This document shows, in pieces, positions 9,447 through 18,567 of a DNA stretch of 64,000 bases; within the stretch, counting starts at the first letter, position 1; the number at the start of each line of letters is the position of its first letter. The position numbers were made by a program, and so were the translations under genes. The stretch comes from FEN-1279 sp964501535 (GTDB lineage: Bacteria > Bacteroidota > Ignavibacteria > Tepidaquicellales > Tepidaquicellaceae): assembly GCA_964501535.1 (NCBI GenBank), contig CAZCSV010000005.1, positions 124,001 through 188,000 on the forward strand, given 5' to 3'. The notes under the pieces were generated by a model. It had not been told where the DNA came from. It searched no databases and was given only the letters and a program-made list of their open reading frames with translations.

Positions 9447-10337
9447 ATGGAAAATCAAGCAAAAGTAAAAATCGGAAATAAACTTGTAGGTGATGGCGAA
9501 AGAGTTTATGTGATTGGTGAAATTGGAATTAACCATAACGGCTCGCTTGATATAGCAAAACAATTAATAATGGGTGCTAAAGCGGCAGGTTGTGATGCTG
9601 TTAAATTTCAAAAAAGAACACCCGAACTATGCGTTCCAAAAGACCAATGGAATCTCGAAAGAGATACTCCATGGGGAAGAATAACATATCTTGAATACCG
9701 GTATAAGGTTGAATTTACTCTGGAAGATTATTCGGAGATAGACCTCTTCTGCAGAGAAATGAAAATTGACTGGTTTGCTTCTTGCTGGGATGAGGAAGCG
9801 GTTAGCTTTATCGAGCAATTTAACCCTCCTTGCTATAAAGCTTCTTCTGCCTCTTTAACAGATATTGATTTACTAAAAATAAAAAAAGCAACAGGTAAAC
9901 CTCTAATCATATCAACCGGAATGTCCACTTTTGAAGAAATTGAAAATACTGTAAATGAAATCGGAACAGATAATCTTTTAATTGCTCATTCGACTTCCAC
10001 ATATCCTTGTCCTGTTAAACAGCTCAATTTAAATATGATTAAGACCTTGAAAAACAGATTTCCGAATGTTCCGATTGGATACTCGGGACACGAAACCGGG
10101 CTTGCCCCAACCTGGGCAGCCGTTTCTATCGGCGCAACTTTTGTAGAAAGACATATAACTCTCGACCGCTCTATGTGGGGTTCCGACCAGGCAGCTTCTA
10201 TTGAAATTGAAGGTCTGCATAGGCTAGTAAAAAACATTCGGGATATTGAAAATTCAATGGGAGATGGTAAGAAAAAAGTTTATGAAAGTGAACACTTACA
10301 AATTACGAAACTAAGAAAAGTAAAATCAGTAGTATAA
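9447..10337 (+). CDS. NeuB/SpsE-type ulosonic acid synthase lacking the SAF domain
   Basis: Member of the N-acetylneuraminate synthase family, which condenses phosphoenolpyruvate with an aldose to give a 2-keto-3-deoxy sugar acid. Visible hallmarks are VIGEIGINHNGS (residues 23-33), CDAVKFQKR, KASSASLTD, LIISTGMSTFEE and the barrel end RHITLDRSMWGSDQAASIE. The protein stops at 296 residues, just after the TIM barrel, so the C-terminal antifreeze-like (SAF) domain seen in many NeuB enzymes is absent. The gene is last in the operon, 31 bp after the SDR. Its aldose substrate is unknown. Confidence 0.82.
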   Translation: MENQAKVKIGNKLVGDGERVYVIGEIGINHNGSLDIAKQLIMGAKAAGCDAVKFQKRTPELCVPKDQWNLERDTPWGRITYLEYRYKVEFTLEDYSEIDLFCREMKIDWFASCWDEEAVSFIEQFNPPCYKASSASLTDIDLLKIKKATGKPLIISTGMSTFEEIENTVNEIGTDNLLIAHSTSTYPCPVKQLNLNMIKTLKNRFPNVPIGYSGHETGLAPTWAAVSIGATFVERHITLDRSMWGSDQAASIEIEGLHRLVKNIRDIENSMGDGKKKVYESEHLQITKLRKVKSVV

Positions 10338-10389
10338 GAAAAATTTTCAGGTTTATTCAAGACCCACTAATTACAATTGGAAGATATTG

Positions 10390-10418
10390 TTTACAAATGC
10401 TTTACAAATACTTTACAA
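10390..10418 (+). promoter_or_regulatory. Pho-box-like array of three perfect 11-bp-spaced TTTACAA repeats
   Basis: TTTACAA at 10390, 10401 and 10412: three identical heptamers spaced 11 bp, about 70 bp before the TonB-receptor ATG. Both this array and that at 200-228 begin TTGTTTACAA. The match in sequence, spacing and distance to the start codon suggests that one regulator controls pstS and the receptor. Confidence 0.6.
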
Positions 10419-10489
10419 TTTCTTAATCTTTTTTATTGTTAGTTAATATGTTTGAAATATTTTTAATGAATATAAATTTTATAAATAAT

Positions 10490-13276
10490 ATGAGAAAAAT
10501 ATTACTGCTTGCTGGCTTTTTGCTTTTCACACATACTCTTTATTCACAGGGAATAAAAGGGAAAATAATAGATGCTACTACTTCTGAACCTTTAATAGGT
10601 GCTACGGTTAAAGTCATAGGTACAAGTTTGGGAGCTATTGCTGACTTGGATGGAAGTTATACCATTGACGATTTAAAACCCGGTAGTTATGACCTGAAGT
10701 ATTCATATATTGGTTACTCAGACAAAATGTTTAAAGGTATTGTCGTAAACAGGGATGAAATTACAAGACTCGATGTTATTTTACACGTTGACGGGCTTAC
10801 TACAGAAGTAATTACAATCGAAGCAAATACATCGCTTGCGAATGAGCAGGCACTGCTTACTGAACAGAAAAATTCAAATAAAATTTCCGACGGAATCAGC
10901 GAACAGCAAATGAAGAGGGCACCCGACGCAGCTGCATCGGACGTATTGAAGAGAATTATGGGTGTAAATATTGTTGATAATAAATACGTATTTATCAGGG
11001 GGACATCGGAAAGATATAATACCACGACATTAAACGGGGTATTTTTGCCAAGTACCGAGTCAGATAAAAAATCTTTTTCTTTCGATATTTTTCCGTCAAA
11101 TTTGCTGGAAAACATAATAATATCCAAGTCCAACACATCTGACCAGCCGGGAAATTTTTCGGGGGGGTTGGTACAGTTGAATACAAAAGATTTTCCGGAA
11201 AGTTTTACACTTAATTTTTCCACTTCTATTTCGGGAAATTCAATGACGACGGGAAAAGAAAACCTCACTTATACCGGAGAGCAGAATAAAATTCTTTTTT
11301 TTAATTCAGGATTCGATAACGGATTAAGAGAGCTTCCGACTTCTTTTCCGTCACAGGTGATATCGAGGGATTTTTTCAATAAACAGGATTTAAAAAATTT
11401 TGGAAGAACTTTTTACAACAACTGGGAACAGACCAAAAAGAATGCACCGATTAACGGGGGTTATCAGTTGTCGCTCGGAAATAATTACAGAATAAGCGAA
11501 CACAGCCAGGTTGGAGTTTTCGGAGCATATACATACAGCAGTTCGTTTGCAAATAAAGAAGTAGAGAGAATAGAATATCAGGAGACAGGAGAGAAAGAAC
11601 AGGAATATAAAGGTATGAACTCGAGTTACAATGTCCAGTGGGGAGCGCTATTAAATGCAAGTTTAAGATACGGCGAAAATCATAAAATCAGTTTAAAAAA
11701 CACTTACATTTTAAATTCTGCAGACGAGACTCAATATCTTGAGGGTACACACATACCTCAGACTGCCGACAGGAAGTTATATTCGACTCATTTAAAAATA
11801 AGAGGAGTATATTCGGCACAGCTTTTCGGAGAACATTATTTCGAAAAATTACTAAAGATGAAATTTGACTGGAAGACATCTTATTCGGAATCCGCAGCGG
11901 ACGAACCCGATTATAAAACAATGATTTACCAGAGAGAGCGTGGAACGGAAGACCCCTATATCGCACCAATATCAGTTACAGGTAATCCGAATACAACAAT
12001 AGGAGGGAGATTATTTTCAAATTTAAAAGACATTAACAGAAGTGTGGAATTCAATTTTGAGCTACCCGCGAAGATTTCGAAATCGATAAATATGAAAGTG
12101 AAGACAGGTTTATATGCACTGAGAACTCAAAGGCATTTTAACGCAAGATTATTTGCGCCGTATTTTTCGAATCAGATAAGTATCTGGGATAAAATAAAGA
12201 TTCAGAAGCTTTCGATAGATTCGATTTTTATGTCCGAGAATATTGACACAAACAAGCTTGTATATGAAGAGTTTACGTCCGGTTCGGATAATTATTATGC
12301 TTATGAAAATTCATATGCGGGATATATAATGTTCGATATTCCTCTCGGTAAATTCAGGCTGGTTACCGGTGCGAGATTAGAATCTAACGAGCAGGTGTTA
12401 AAATCGATAGATTTGAAAAACCTTCCTATAACTGTTAACCTAAAGAATAACGACGTTTTACCGACAGTAAATCTTGTATATAATGTAACAGAAAATTCGA
12501 ATGCAAGATTTTCTTATTTCCAGTCCATATCGAGACCGGAGATCAGGGAAATTGCACCTTTTGGCTTTAACGATTTCAACAGAAATGTGTTTGTTTACGG
12601 AAACCCTTATGACCTGCACAGGACGCTTATCAGGAATTATGATTTGAGATTCGAGACATATCCGAATGCGGGCGAATTAATTTCATTAAGTTTATTTTAT
12701 AAAAAATTCGATGCACCTATAGAAGTGGTATATTTTTCAGAAAGCAGTGACTCGAAATCCAATACATACAGAAATGCAAATAACGGTGCCGTTAATTACG
12801 GTATGGAAATCGAAATAAGGAAAAATCTCGGGGTATTTTCAAAATACCTTCATAATTTCACATTTAGCGGAAATCTAACACTGATAAATTCCAAAATAGA
12901 CCTTTCAGGATTATCATCTGCAGAAGCAAAAACAGAAAGAAAACTTCAGGGACAGTCACCTTATACGATAAATATGGGAATTTACTATGACAATCACGAA
13001 ATCGGAACGAGTATAAATCTTTTATATAACAGATATGGAAGCAGAATCTCGGAAGTCGGATTAGGCGGATTCGGTGATATTGAAGAGGCGGGAAGGGACC
13101 TTGTGGATTTTTCTGTCTCCAAAAAATTCTTTAAGAGTTTTGAAGCAAAATTCACGATAAAAAATCTTTTAGGTAAAGACATTTTTTATTCACAGCTTGT
13201 AAACGATATATCAGAAACAGTAAGGTACTATAGAGTCGGGACGAGTTACGCATTTTCAATTGGATACAAATTTTAA
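10490..13276 (+). CDS. TonB-dependent outer-membrane receptor with carboxypeptidase-regulatory N-domain
   Basis: From ATG 10490 the product is 928 residues: signal peptide (MRKILLLAGFLLF... to YSQ), a carboxypeptidase-D regulatory-like beta-sandwich at about 22-105 (GKIIDATTSEPLIGATV), a plug at about 140-235 (APDAAASDVLKRIMGVNI, RGTSERYNTTTLNGV) and a long beta-barrel ending in the aromatic YAFSIGYKF. It imports a substrate across the outer membrane using TonB energy. No SusD partner follows; instead a type IX-secreted protein does. The operator-like repeats suggest phosphate-starvation control, hence a phosphorus-containing substrate is possible, though unproven. The 18 codons upstream to 10436 look like leader, not coding. 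Confidence 0.85.
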   Translation: MRKILLLAGFLLFTHTLYSQGIKGKIIDATTSEPLIGATVKVIGTSLGAIADLDGSYTIDDLKPGSYDLKYSYIGYSDKMFKGIVVNRDEITRLDVILHVDGLTTEVITIEANTSLANEQALLTEQKNSNKISDGISEQQMKRAPDAAASDVLKRIMGVNIVDNKYVFIRGTSERYNTTTLNGVFLPSTESDKKSFSFDIFPSNLLENIIISKSNTSDQPGNFSGGLVQLNTKDFPESFTLNFSTSISGNSMTTGKENLTYTGEQNKILFFNSGFDNGLRELPTSFPSQVISRDFFNKQDLKNFGRTFYNNWEQTKKNAPINGGYQLSLGNNYRISEHSQVGVFGAYTYSSSFANKEVERIEYQETGEKEQEYKGMNSSYNVQWGALLNASLRYGENHKISLKNTYILNSADETQYLEGTHIPQTADRKLYSTHLKIRGVYSAQLFGEHYFEKLLKMKFDWKTSYSESAADEPDYKTMIYQRERGTEDPYIAPISVTGNPNTTIGGRLFSNLKDINRSVEFNFELPAKISKSINMKVKTGLYALRTQRHFNARLFAPYFSNQISIWDKIKIQKLSIDSIFMSENIDTNKLVYEEFTSGSDNYYAYENSYAGYIMFDIPLGKFRLVTGARLESNEQVLKSIDLKNLPITVNLKNNDVLPTVNLVYNVTENSNARFSYFQSISRPEIREIAPFGFNDFNRNVFVYGNPYDLHRTLIRNYDLRFETYPNAGELISLSLFYKKFDAPIEVVYFSESSDSKSNTYRNANNGAVNYGMEIEIRKNLGVFSKYLHNFTFSGNLTLINSKIDLSGLSSAEAKTERKLQGQSPYTINMGIYYDNHEIGTSINLLYNRYGSRISEVGLGGFGDIEEAGRDLVDFSVSKKFFKSFEAKFTIKNLLGKDIFYSQLVNDISETVRYYRVGTSYAFSIGYKF

Positions 13277-13293
13277 AAAAGAGCTATGCCAGC

Positions 13294-13340
13294 AATGCAA
13301 TCCCCACATATAATCTTGTTCTTTAAATAGGGATTGCATT
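13294..13340 (+). terminator. Long hairpin between the TonB receptor and the T9SS protein
   Basis: An 11-bp perfect stem AATGCAATCCC (13294-13304) / GGGATTGCATT (13330-13340), extendable outward to CCA/TGG with mismatches, lies 17 bp after the receptor stop. It lacks a strong T tract, so it may be a weak terminator or an mRNA-processing hairpin that sets the ratio of the two genes. Confidence 0.5.
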
Positions 13341-13440
13341 TCTGGTAATGATTTTACGATTTGTTGACTTTTTATTTACATTATCTTAAAATATTATAAA
13401 TAAGTTTGAATATAATTTAAAAAATTAAAGGAGTAAATTA

Positions 13441-15078
13441 ATGAAAAAATTTCTTATCGTTTTTGTCTTACTTGGATTTTTGTACGGAGCGGGTTACAGC
13501 CAGACAATAATACCTAATGATACTTTAACAGGAAATATCACGACAACCAAAACTTTAAATCCGGCAAAGAGATATTTGTTGCTTGGTGAATGCCACGTTT
13601 TATCGGGTGGGAATTTGGTAATCCCGGCAGGGACAAAAATATATGGTGAAAAAACCTCAAAGGGTTCTTTGATAATTGAAAGAGGCGGAAAAATCAATGC
13701 AACAGGTACCGCGACTAATCCGATAGTATTTACGAGTGCTTTTCAACCTTCCGCAAGACACACCGGTGATTGGGGCGGAATTGTAATACTTGGAAGGGCA
13801 AAAATCAACACCAATACGGGTGCGGACACAGCAGCTATCGAAGGATTCGCAACGCAAATCTGGTACGGCGGTCAGGATGACAATGATAATTCGGGTGTGT
13901 TGCAGTATGTAAGGATTGAATATGCGGGTGTTGCATTGGCACCTAATAACGAAATCAACGGTCTTACAATGGGTGGTGTCGGAAGGGGCACAACAATCGA
14001 CCACATAATGGTAAGCTTCTGCGGTGACGATTCATTTGAATGGTTTGGCGGAACAGTAAACTGCAAGTATCTTATTTCTTATAATGCAATCGATGACGAG
14101 TTTGATACGGATAACGGATACAGAGGAAGAGTTCAGTATGGTTTAAGCATAAAAAATCCGAATATAGCGGATATCAGCGGCTCTAACGGATTTGAATCGG
14201 ACAACAACGGGGCACCGAATTACAATCCACCAAGAACCCAGCCCATTTTTTCAAATATTACTTTTATTGGAGTTAAGCAATACGATACATCCACGGTTGA
14301 TGCGAACCATAAAAGAGGAATGCATCAGAGAAGGTTTTCATTACAGAGTGTTTACAATTCAATCTGGATGGGATATCCAACCGGTATATTATTCGATGGA
14401 GTAGGAGTAGCAAATGCATGCAACGGTGATACCATTAAATTTATGAGTAATATTATAGCAGGAATTTCGGGAAAAAATTTCGACACAACTGCGATGAGCG
14501 GAAACGGTTTCAATGCAACAACATGGGCACTAAATTCTGCAAGGAAAAACGATACTTTAAATAAAAATGCGCAGGTTATGCTGACAAATGCTTACGGCGG
14601 ATACATAAATAATAATTGGATGACTTCATATTTCATACCGATGTCAGGTTCACCGGCTTTTTCAAATTACACGGATGTCACATCAGTTGACCCATTTTTC
14701 ACTTCAGCTAACCACAGAGGAGCTTTTGGAACTGCAGACTGGGGTTCAGGCTGGACAAATTTCAGACCTGATTCAGGAACAGTTGGTGTTTCTCAGATTT
14801 CTTCAACAGTTCCGGGCGAATATAAACTCGAACAAAACTATCCGAATCCGTTTAATCCTTCAACAAGAATTAATTTTTCGATAACAAAGCCCGGATTCGT
14901 GAGTTTGAAAGTTTATGACATAACGGGGAAAGAAGTTGCGAACTTAGTAAACGAAAAATTATCAGTCGGCTCATATACTTATGAATTCGAAGGAGCAAAT
15001 TTAAGTTCAGGAATTTATTTCTACACTATGAAAACCAACGATTTTGTAGGCACAAAGAAGATGATTTTAGTAAAATAA
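13441..15078 (+). CDS. Secreted protein with type IX secretion C-terminal sorting domain
   Basis: A 545-residue protein with signal peptide (to GYSQ, about residue 21), a central region rich in short beta-strand repeats (GECHVLSGGNLVIPAGTKIY, FTSAFQPSARHTGDWGGIVI, GDDSFEWFGGT) suggesting a beta-helix-like fold, and a C-terminal Por secretion domain at about 460-545 (EQNYPNPFNPST, LKVYDITGKEV, SSGIYFYTM). Such proteins cross the outer membrane by type IX secretion and are held at or released from the surface. A strong ribosome site, AAAGGAG, precedes the ATG. Homologues of this kind commonly sit beside TonB receptors; its biochemical role is not known. Confidence 0.85.
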   Translation: MKKFLIVFVLLGFLYGAGYSQTIIPNDTLTGNITTTKTLNPAKRYLLLGECHVLSGGNLVIPAGTKIYGEKTSKGSLIIERGGKINATGTATNPIVFTSAFQPSARHTGDWGGIVILGRAKINTNTGADTAAIEGFATQIWYGGQDDNDNSGVLQYVRIEYAGVALAPNNEINGLTMGGVGRGTTIDHIMVSFCGDDSFEWFGGTVNCKYLISYNAIDDEFDTDNGYRGRVQYGLSIKNPNIADISGSNGFESDNNGAPNYNPPRTQPIFSNITFIGVKQYDTSTVDANHKRGMHQRRFSLQSVYNSIWMGYPTGILFDGVGVANACNGDTIKFMSNIIAGISGKNFDTTAMSGNGFNATTWALNSARKNDTLNKNAQVMLTNAYGGYINNNWMTSYFIPMSGSPAFSNYTDVTSVDPFFTSANHRGAFGTADWGSGWTNFRPDSGTVGVSQISSTVPGEYKLEQNYPNPFNPSTRINFSITKPGFVSLKVYDITGKEVANLVNEKLSVGSYTYEFEGANLSSGIYFYTMKTNDFVGTKKMILVK

Positions 15079-15105
15079 TACCGTAGCGAGCGGTAATAAT
15101 AAATA

Positions 15106-15143
15106 TTCCTTTACCGGGTAATTTACCGGTAAAGGAATTTTTT
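15106..15143. terminator. Intrinsic terminator between convergent genes
   Basis: Stem TTCCTTTACCGG (15106-15117) / CCGGTAAAGGAA (15126-15137) with an 8-nt loop, followed by TTTTTT on the plus strand. It ends the T9SS gene and, from the other side, may serve leuS. Confidence 0.85.
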
Positions 15144-15157
15144 ATAGAAAATAAATT

Positions 15158-17827
15158 TTATTTTACGACTATATTCACCATTCTATTTTTAACGACTATA
15201 ATCTTCATAATATCTTTACCCATAATGTGGCGAAGTATTGTCGGGTCGTCAAGGGCGGCCTGTTCGAGGTTTTTTTCATCTGTATCCATTTCGACATCTT
15301 TTTTAACTCTCACTTTACCGTTAACGGAAAAAGCTACTGTAATCAAATCGGCTTTTGCGTATTTCTCTTTCCATTCGGGCCACTGCTGATATTGCACGGA
15401 GGGTTTATTACCGAGTTTTTCCCAGAGCTCTTCCGCTATATGCGGAGCGAAAGGGGAAAGCAGGAGAAGGAATTTTTCAATTACTTCCTTACTTATTTTT
15501 TCGAGTTTATATGCTTCGTTAACGAAAATCATCATCTGCGCGATTGAAGTATTGAACTTCATATCACCGTCTTCTATATCGTTGGTAATTTTTTTAATCG
15601 ACTGGTGAAGAATTTTCAGCTGGGAGTTATCGGGATCTTCATTGACGACATTGCTTTTAATTTCTCCTGTTCTGTCGTCGATAATCAGTCTCCACACACG
15701 GTTCAGGAATCTGAACATTCCGGCAATTCCCTCGGTGCTCCAGGGTTTAGTAGCTTCGAGCGGACCCATAAACATTTCGAAAAGTCTCATCGAGTCGGCG
15801 CCGAAATCTCTTATTACGTCATCCGGGTTAATAACGTTACCCCGCGATTTGCTCATTTTCACGCCGTCTTCGCCGAGAATCATACCCTGGTTAAAAAGTA
15901 TGGTAAAAGGCTCGTTATGATTTACATATCCCAGGTCATATAAAACCTTATGCCAGAATCTTGCATACAGCAAATGCAGCACGGCATGTTCGGCACCGCC
16001 GATATACAAATCTACGGGCATCCAGTAGTTATCCTTTTCCTTTTCGCAGAAGATTTTATTGTTATGCGGGTCAATATATCTAAGATAATACCAGCAGGAG
16101 CCTGCCCATTGAGGCATAGTATTGGTTTCGCGTCTGGCCGGTTTTCCTGTTTCTTTATCGGTAATATTCACCCATTCGGAGATAGCGGCAAGCGGGGATT
16201 CGCCTGTGCCCGATGCTTTATACGAATTCACATCCGGCAGTGTAACGGGTAAATCTTTTTCATCGACCGACTTGAAGGTACCGTCTTCAAAGTGGACAAT
16301 CGGGAACGGTTCACCCCAATATCTCTGTCTGGAGAAGAGCCAGTCTCTTAATTTATAATTAACACTTTTTTTACCGACGCCCTTTTCCTCGAGCCATTCG
16401 TTCATTTTTCCGATTGCATCGGGTGTAGCGAGACCGCTGATGAATCCGGAATTTATGCTATAGCCGTCATCAGTAAAGCATGTTTTTCCATTTTTAACAT
16501 CATCGAGATATTTGTTGAATTCTTTGGATTCACCGTTTAATTTTTGCAGACCTTTACCGGAGACAATAATTTCGGTTCCGTCATCGGATTTCAGTTTTTT
16601 AATTCCGACATCCCTGAACTTTTCAGGAATTACGACGGGAATAATTTCGAGTTTGAATTTCATTGCGAATTCCATATCGCGTTCGTCGTGACCCGGAACG
16701 CTCATTATGGCTCCGGTTCCGTAGCTTGTCAGCACATAGTCCGAAATCCAGATAGGGATTTCTTTTTGATTAACGGGATTGATTGCGAAGGCGCCTGTAA
16801 ATTCGCCTGTTTTTTCCTTGATGAGTTCAGTCCTTTCCAGGTCCGATTTTTTAGCGGCTTCTTCAATATATTTATTAACCTTTTTCTTATATTTACCAGT
16901 TGTTATTTCACCGATTAATTTATGCTCGGGTGCAAGCACCATATAAGTAGCGCCGAACAGCGTATCGGGTCTTGTTGTAAACACTTCGATTTCTTTTTCT
17001 ACCAACAGCTTTTCGCTTTTAACTTTAAATTTAACGAGAGCGCCCTCGCTTCTACCTATCCAGTTAGTCTGAAGTTTCTTCACGCTCAGAGGCCATTTCA
17101 CCTGGTCAAGGTCCTCGAGCAGTCTCTGTGCGTATTTGGTAATCCTGAGTTTCCATTGTTTCATCGGACGCCTGATGACCGAGAAACCTTTTTCGATTTG
17201 TTCCGGGACTTCTTCGTTCGCAAGCACGGTACCGAGTTCAGGGCACCAGTTAACGGGAGAATCGGAAATGAAAGCAAGACGTTGCGAATTTACAAATTCA
17301 TATTTTTCTTTTTCGCTGAGTCCTTCTGGAATTTTTAGTTCCGATATTGGTTTAGCCTTGTTTTCTTTTTCATCGAAATACGAATTGAAGAGTTTCAGAA
17401 ACATCCACTGAGTCCACTTATAATATTTTTCATCGGTTGTATTTATTTCCCTGTCCCAGTCGTAAGAAAAACCGAGCGACTGTAGCTGAGTTCTGAACCT
17501 GTTAACGCATTCCACGACGCCGATTTTCGGATTGATTTCTTTTTTAATAGCAAACTGTTCCGCAGGCAGACCGAAAGCATCCCATCCCATAGGGTGGAGG
17601 ACGTTAAAACCTTTCATTCTCTTATATCTGGCGATAATATCGGATGCTGTATAACCTTCGGGGTGACCGACGTGGAGACCGTCGCCGCTGGGATACGGGA
17701 GCATGTCCAGAATATAATATTTCGGTTTAGATTTATCGATTTCGTTTATGTCGGGAGTTCTGAAGGTTTTATTTTTCTTCCAGTATTCCTGCCATTTCTT
17801 CTCGATTTGTATGTGTTCGTATTTCAT
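15158..17827 (-). CDS. leuS: Leucyl-tRNA synthetase
   Basis: Class I aminoacyl-tRNA synthetase charging tRNA-Leu. The HIGH-type motif is HVGH at 52-55 after YPSGDGL, and the KMSKS loop (VKMSKSRGN) lies near residue 655. Between them are the editing domain (TTRPDTLFGATYMVLAPEH; GTGAIMSVPGHDERD) and the zinc/leucine-specific region; WCPELGTVLANEEV fits bacterial LeuRS. Length (889) is slightly above the common 860 because of the leucine-specific insert region. GC is visibly higher than in the sugar operon. Transcribed away from the HIT gene, 166 bp upstream. Confidence 0.97.
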   Translation of the reverse strand: MKYEHIQIEKKWQEYWKKNKTFRTPDINEIDKSKPKYYILDMLPYPSGDGLHVGHPEGYTASDIIARYKRMKGFNVLHPMGWDAFGLPAEQFAIKKEINPKIGVVECVNRFRTQLQSLGFSYDWDREINTTDEKYYKWTQWMFLKLFNSYFDEKENKAKPISELKIPEGLSEKEKYEFVNSQRLAFISDSPVNWCPELGTVLANEEVPEQIEKGFSVIRRPMKQWKLRITKYAQRLLEDLDQVKWPLSVKKLQTNWIGRSEGALVKFKVKSEKLLVEKEIEVFTTRPDTLFGATYMVLAPEHKLIGEITTGKYKKKVNKYIEEAAKKSDLERTELIKEKTGEFTGAFAINPVNQKEIPIWISDYVLTSYGTGAIMSVPGHDERDMEFAMKFKLEIIPVVIPEKFRDVGIKKLKSDDGTEIIVSGKGLQKLNGESKEFNKYLDDVKNGKTCFTDDGYSINSGFISGLATPDAIGKMNEWLEEKGVGKKSVNYKLRDWLFSRQRYWGEPFPIVHFEDGTFKSVDEKDLPVTLPDVNSYKASGTGESPLAAISEWVNITDKETGKPARRETNTMPQWAGSCWYYLRYIDPHNNKIFCEKEKDNYWMPVDLYIGGAEHAVLHLLYARFWHKVLYDLGYVNHNEPFTILFNQGMILGEDGVKMSKSRGNVINPDDVIRDFGADSMRLFEMFMGPLEATKPWSTEGIAGMFRFLNRVWRLIIDDRTGEIKSNVVNEDPDNSQLKILHQSIKKITNDIEDGDMKFNTSIAQMMIFVNEAYKLEKISKEVIEKFLLLLSPFAPHIAEELWEKLGNKPSVQYQQWPEWKEKYAKADLITVAFSVNGKVRVKKDVEMDTDEKNLEQAALDDPTILRHIMGKDIMKIIVVKNRMVNIVVK

Positions 17828-17890
17828 TATATATTTTCTTTAGACGCTGAATTTTTATGATTGTTATGATTTCATTTTATTTGAAAATTT

Positions 17891-17955
17891 TTCTGTGTAT
17901 CACTGTATGTTCTCTGTGTTGCTCAGTGTATTCTTTGTGTATCTCAGTGGTAAAG
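17891..17955. repeat. Degenerate CTCAGTG/CTGTGT repeat between leuS and the HIT gene
   Basis: Read on the minus strand this is a run of short units, CCACTGAGA, ACACAAAGA, ACACTGAGC, ACACAGAGA, with a period of roughly 9-12 bp. Related degenerate stretches occur at 51491-51570 and 56520-56548. No coding frame crosses it. Confidence 0.55.
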
Positions 17956-17993
17956 TTTTTGCTTTAAATATTTTATATTTAATTTTTAATTTT

Positions 17994-18446
17994 CTAACTT
18001 ATAAGTATTTTCTGAACATTTTTCAACTCTTCATCATTTGCTTTAGGTCCTAATAGAGTAGTAAGGTATCCCTGATATTTCTCGTAATAATGCTCGCCTT
18101 CAGGAATCATCGGGACAAAGTCCTTTCCAAGACCGTGAAGCGGGTAAAGCTTTATATGCACGTGGTTCACGCCCATACCTTCCATAACGAGTGCGGTTCT
18201 TTCGACACCGAGCTTTTTATCGATTACCTTGCCGAGTTTTTTTGCAGTCAGCAAAAACTTTGCATAGACCTCATCGGGCATATCGAATGCATAGGAATCG
18301 TAATGCTCTTTCGGGATGAGCAGAGTCATACCCTTAGTATTGGGAAATATATCCAGAATACCGATGAAATTGCTGTCTTCATAAACCTTATAAGAGGGAA
18401 TTTCACCCGATGCTATTTTGCAGAAAATGCAGTCTTCTTTTTTCAT
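17994..18446 (-). CDS. HIT-family nucleotide hydrolase
   Basis: Histidine-triad protein of 150 residues from ATG 18446 (MKKEDCIFCKIASGEIPSYK is the standard HIT opening, with a Cys pair at 6 and 9). The triad reads HVHIKLYP: His95 and His97 are present, but the third position (99) is Lys instead of His. Family members hydrolyse dinucleoside polyphosphates or nucleoside phosphoramidates. An in-frame upstream ATG at 18521 would add 25 residues lacking any similarity, so the shorter start is preferred. Confidence 0.88.
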   Translation of the reverse strand: MKKEDCIFCKIASGEIPSYKVYEDSNFIGILDIFPNTKGMTLLIPKEHYDSYAFDMPDEVYAKFLLTAKKLGKVIDKKLGVERTALVMEGMGVNHVHIKLYPLHGLGKDFVPMIPEGEHYYEKYQGYLTTLLGPKANDEELKNVQKILIS

Positions 18447-18567
18447 AATCTTTAAAACATTAAAAATAGCATATTTAAAAATGATATTCAGTGGGAAAAG
18501 TATTTTAATTATTCTTTGCAATTTTATTAAAAATCCATATTTGCTATATTAAAAGTTTATAGAAAAT

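Noticed and set aside
10714..11268. 184-codon minus-strand frame inside the TonB receptor
   Set aside because: Antisense to a well-supported receptor; composition (Ser/Phe-rich) is the mirror of its codons.
15227..17860. Several 90-140-codon plus-strand frames opposite leuS
   Set aside because: All antisense to leuS, no domains.
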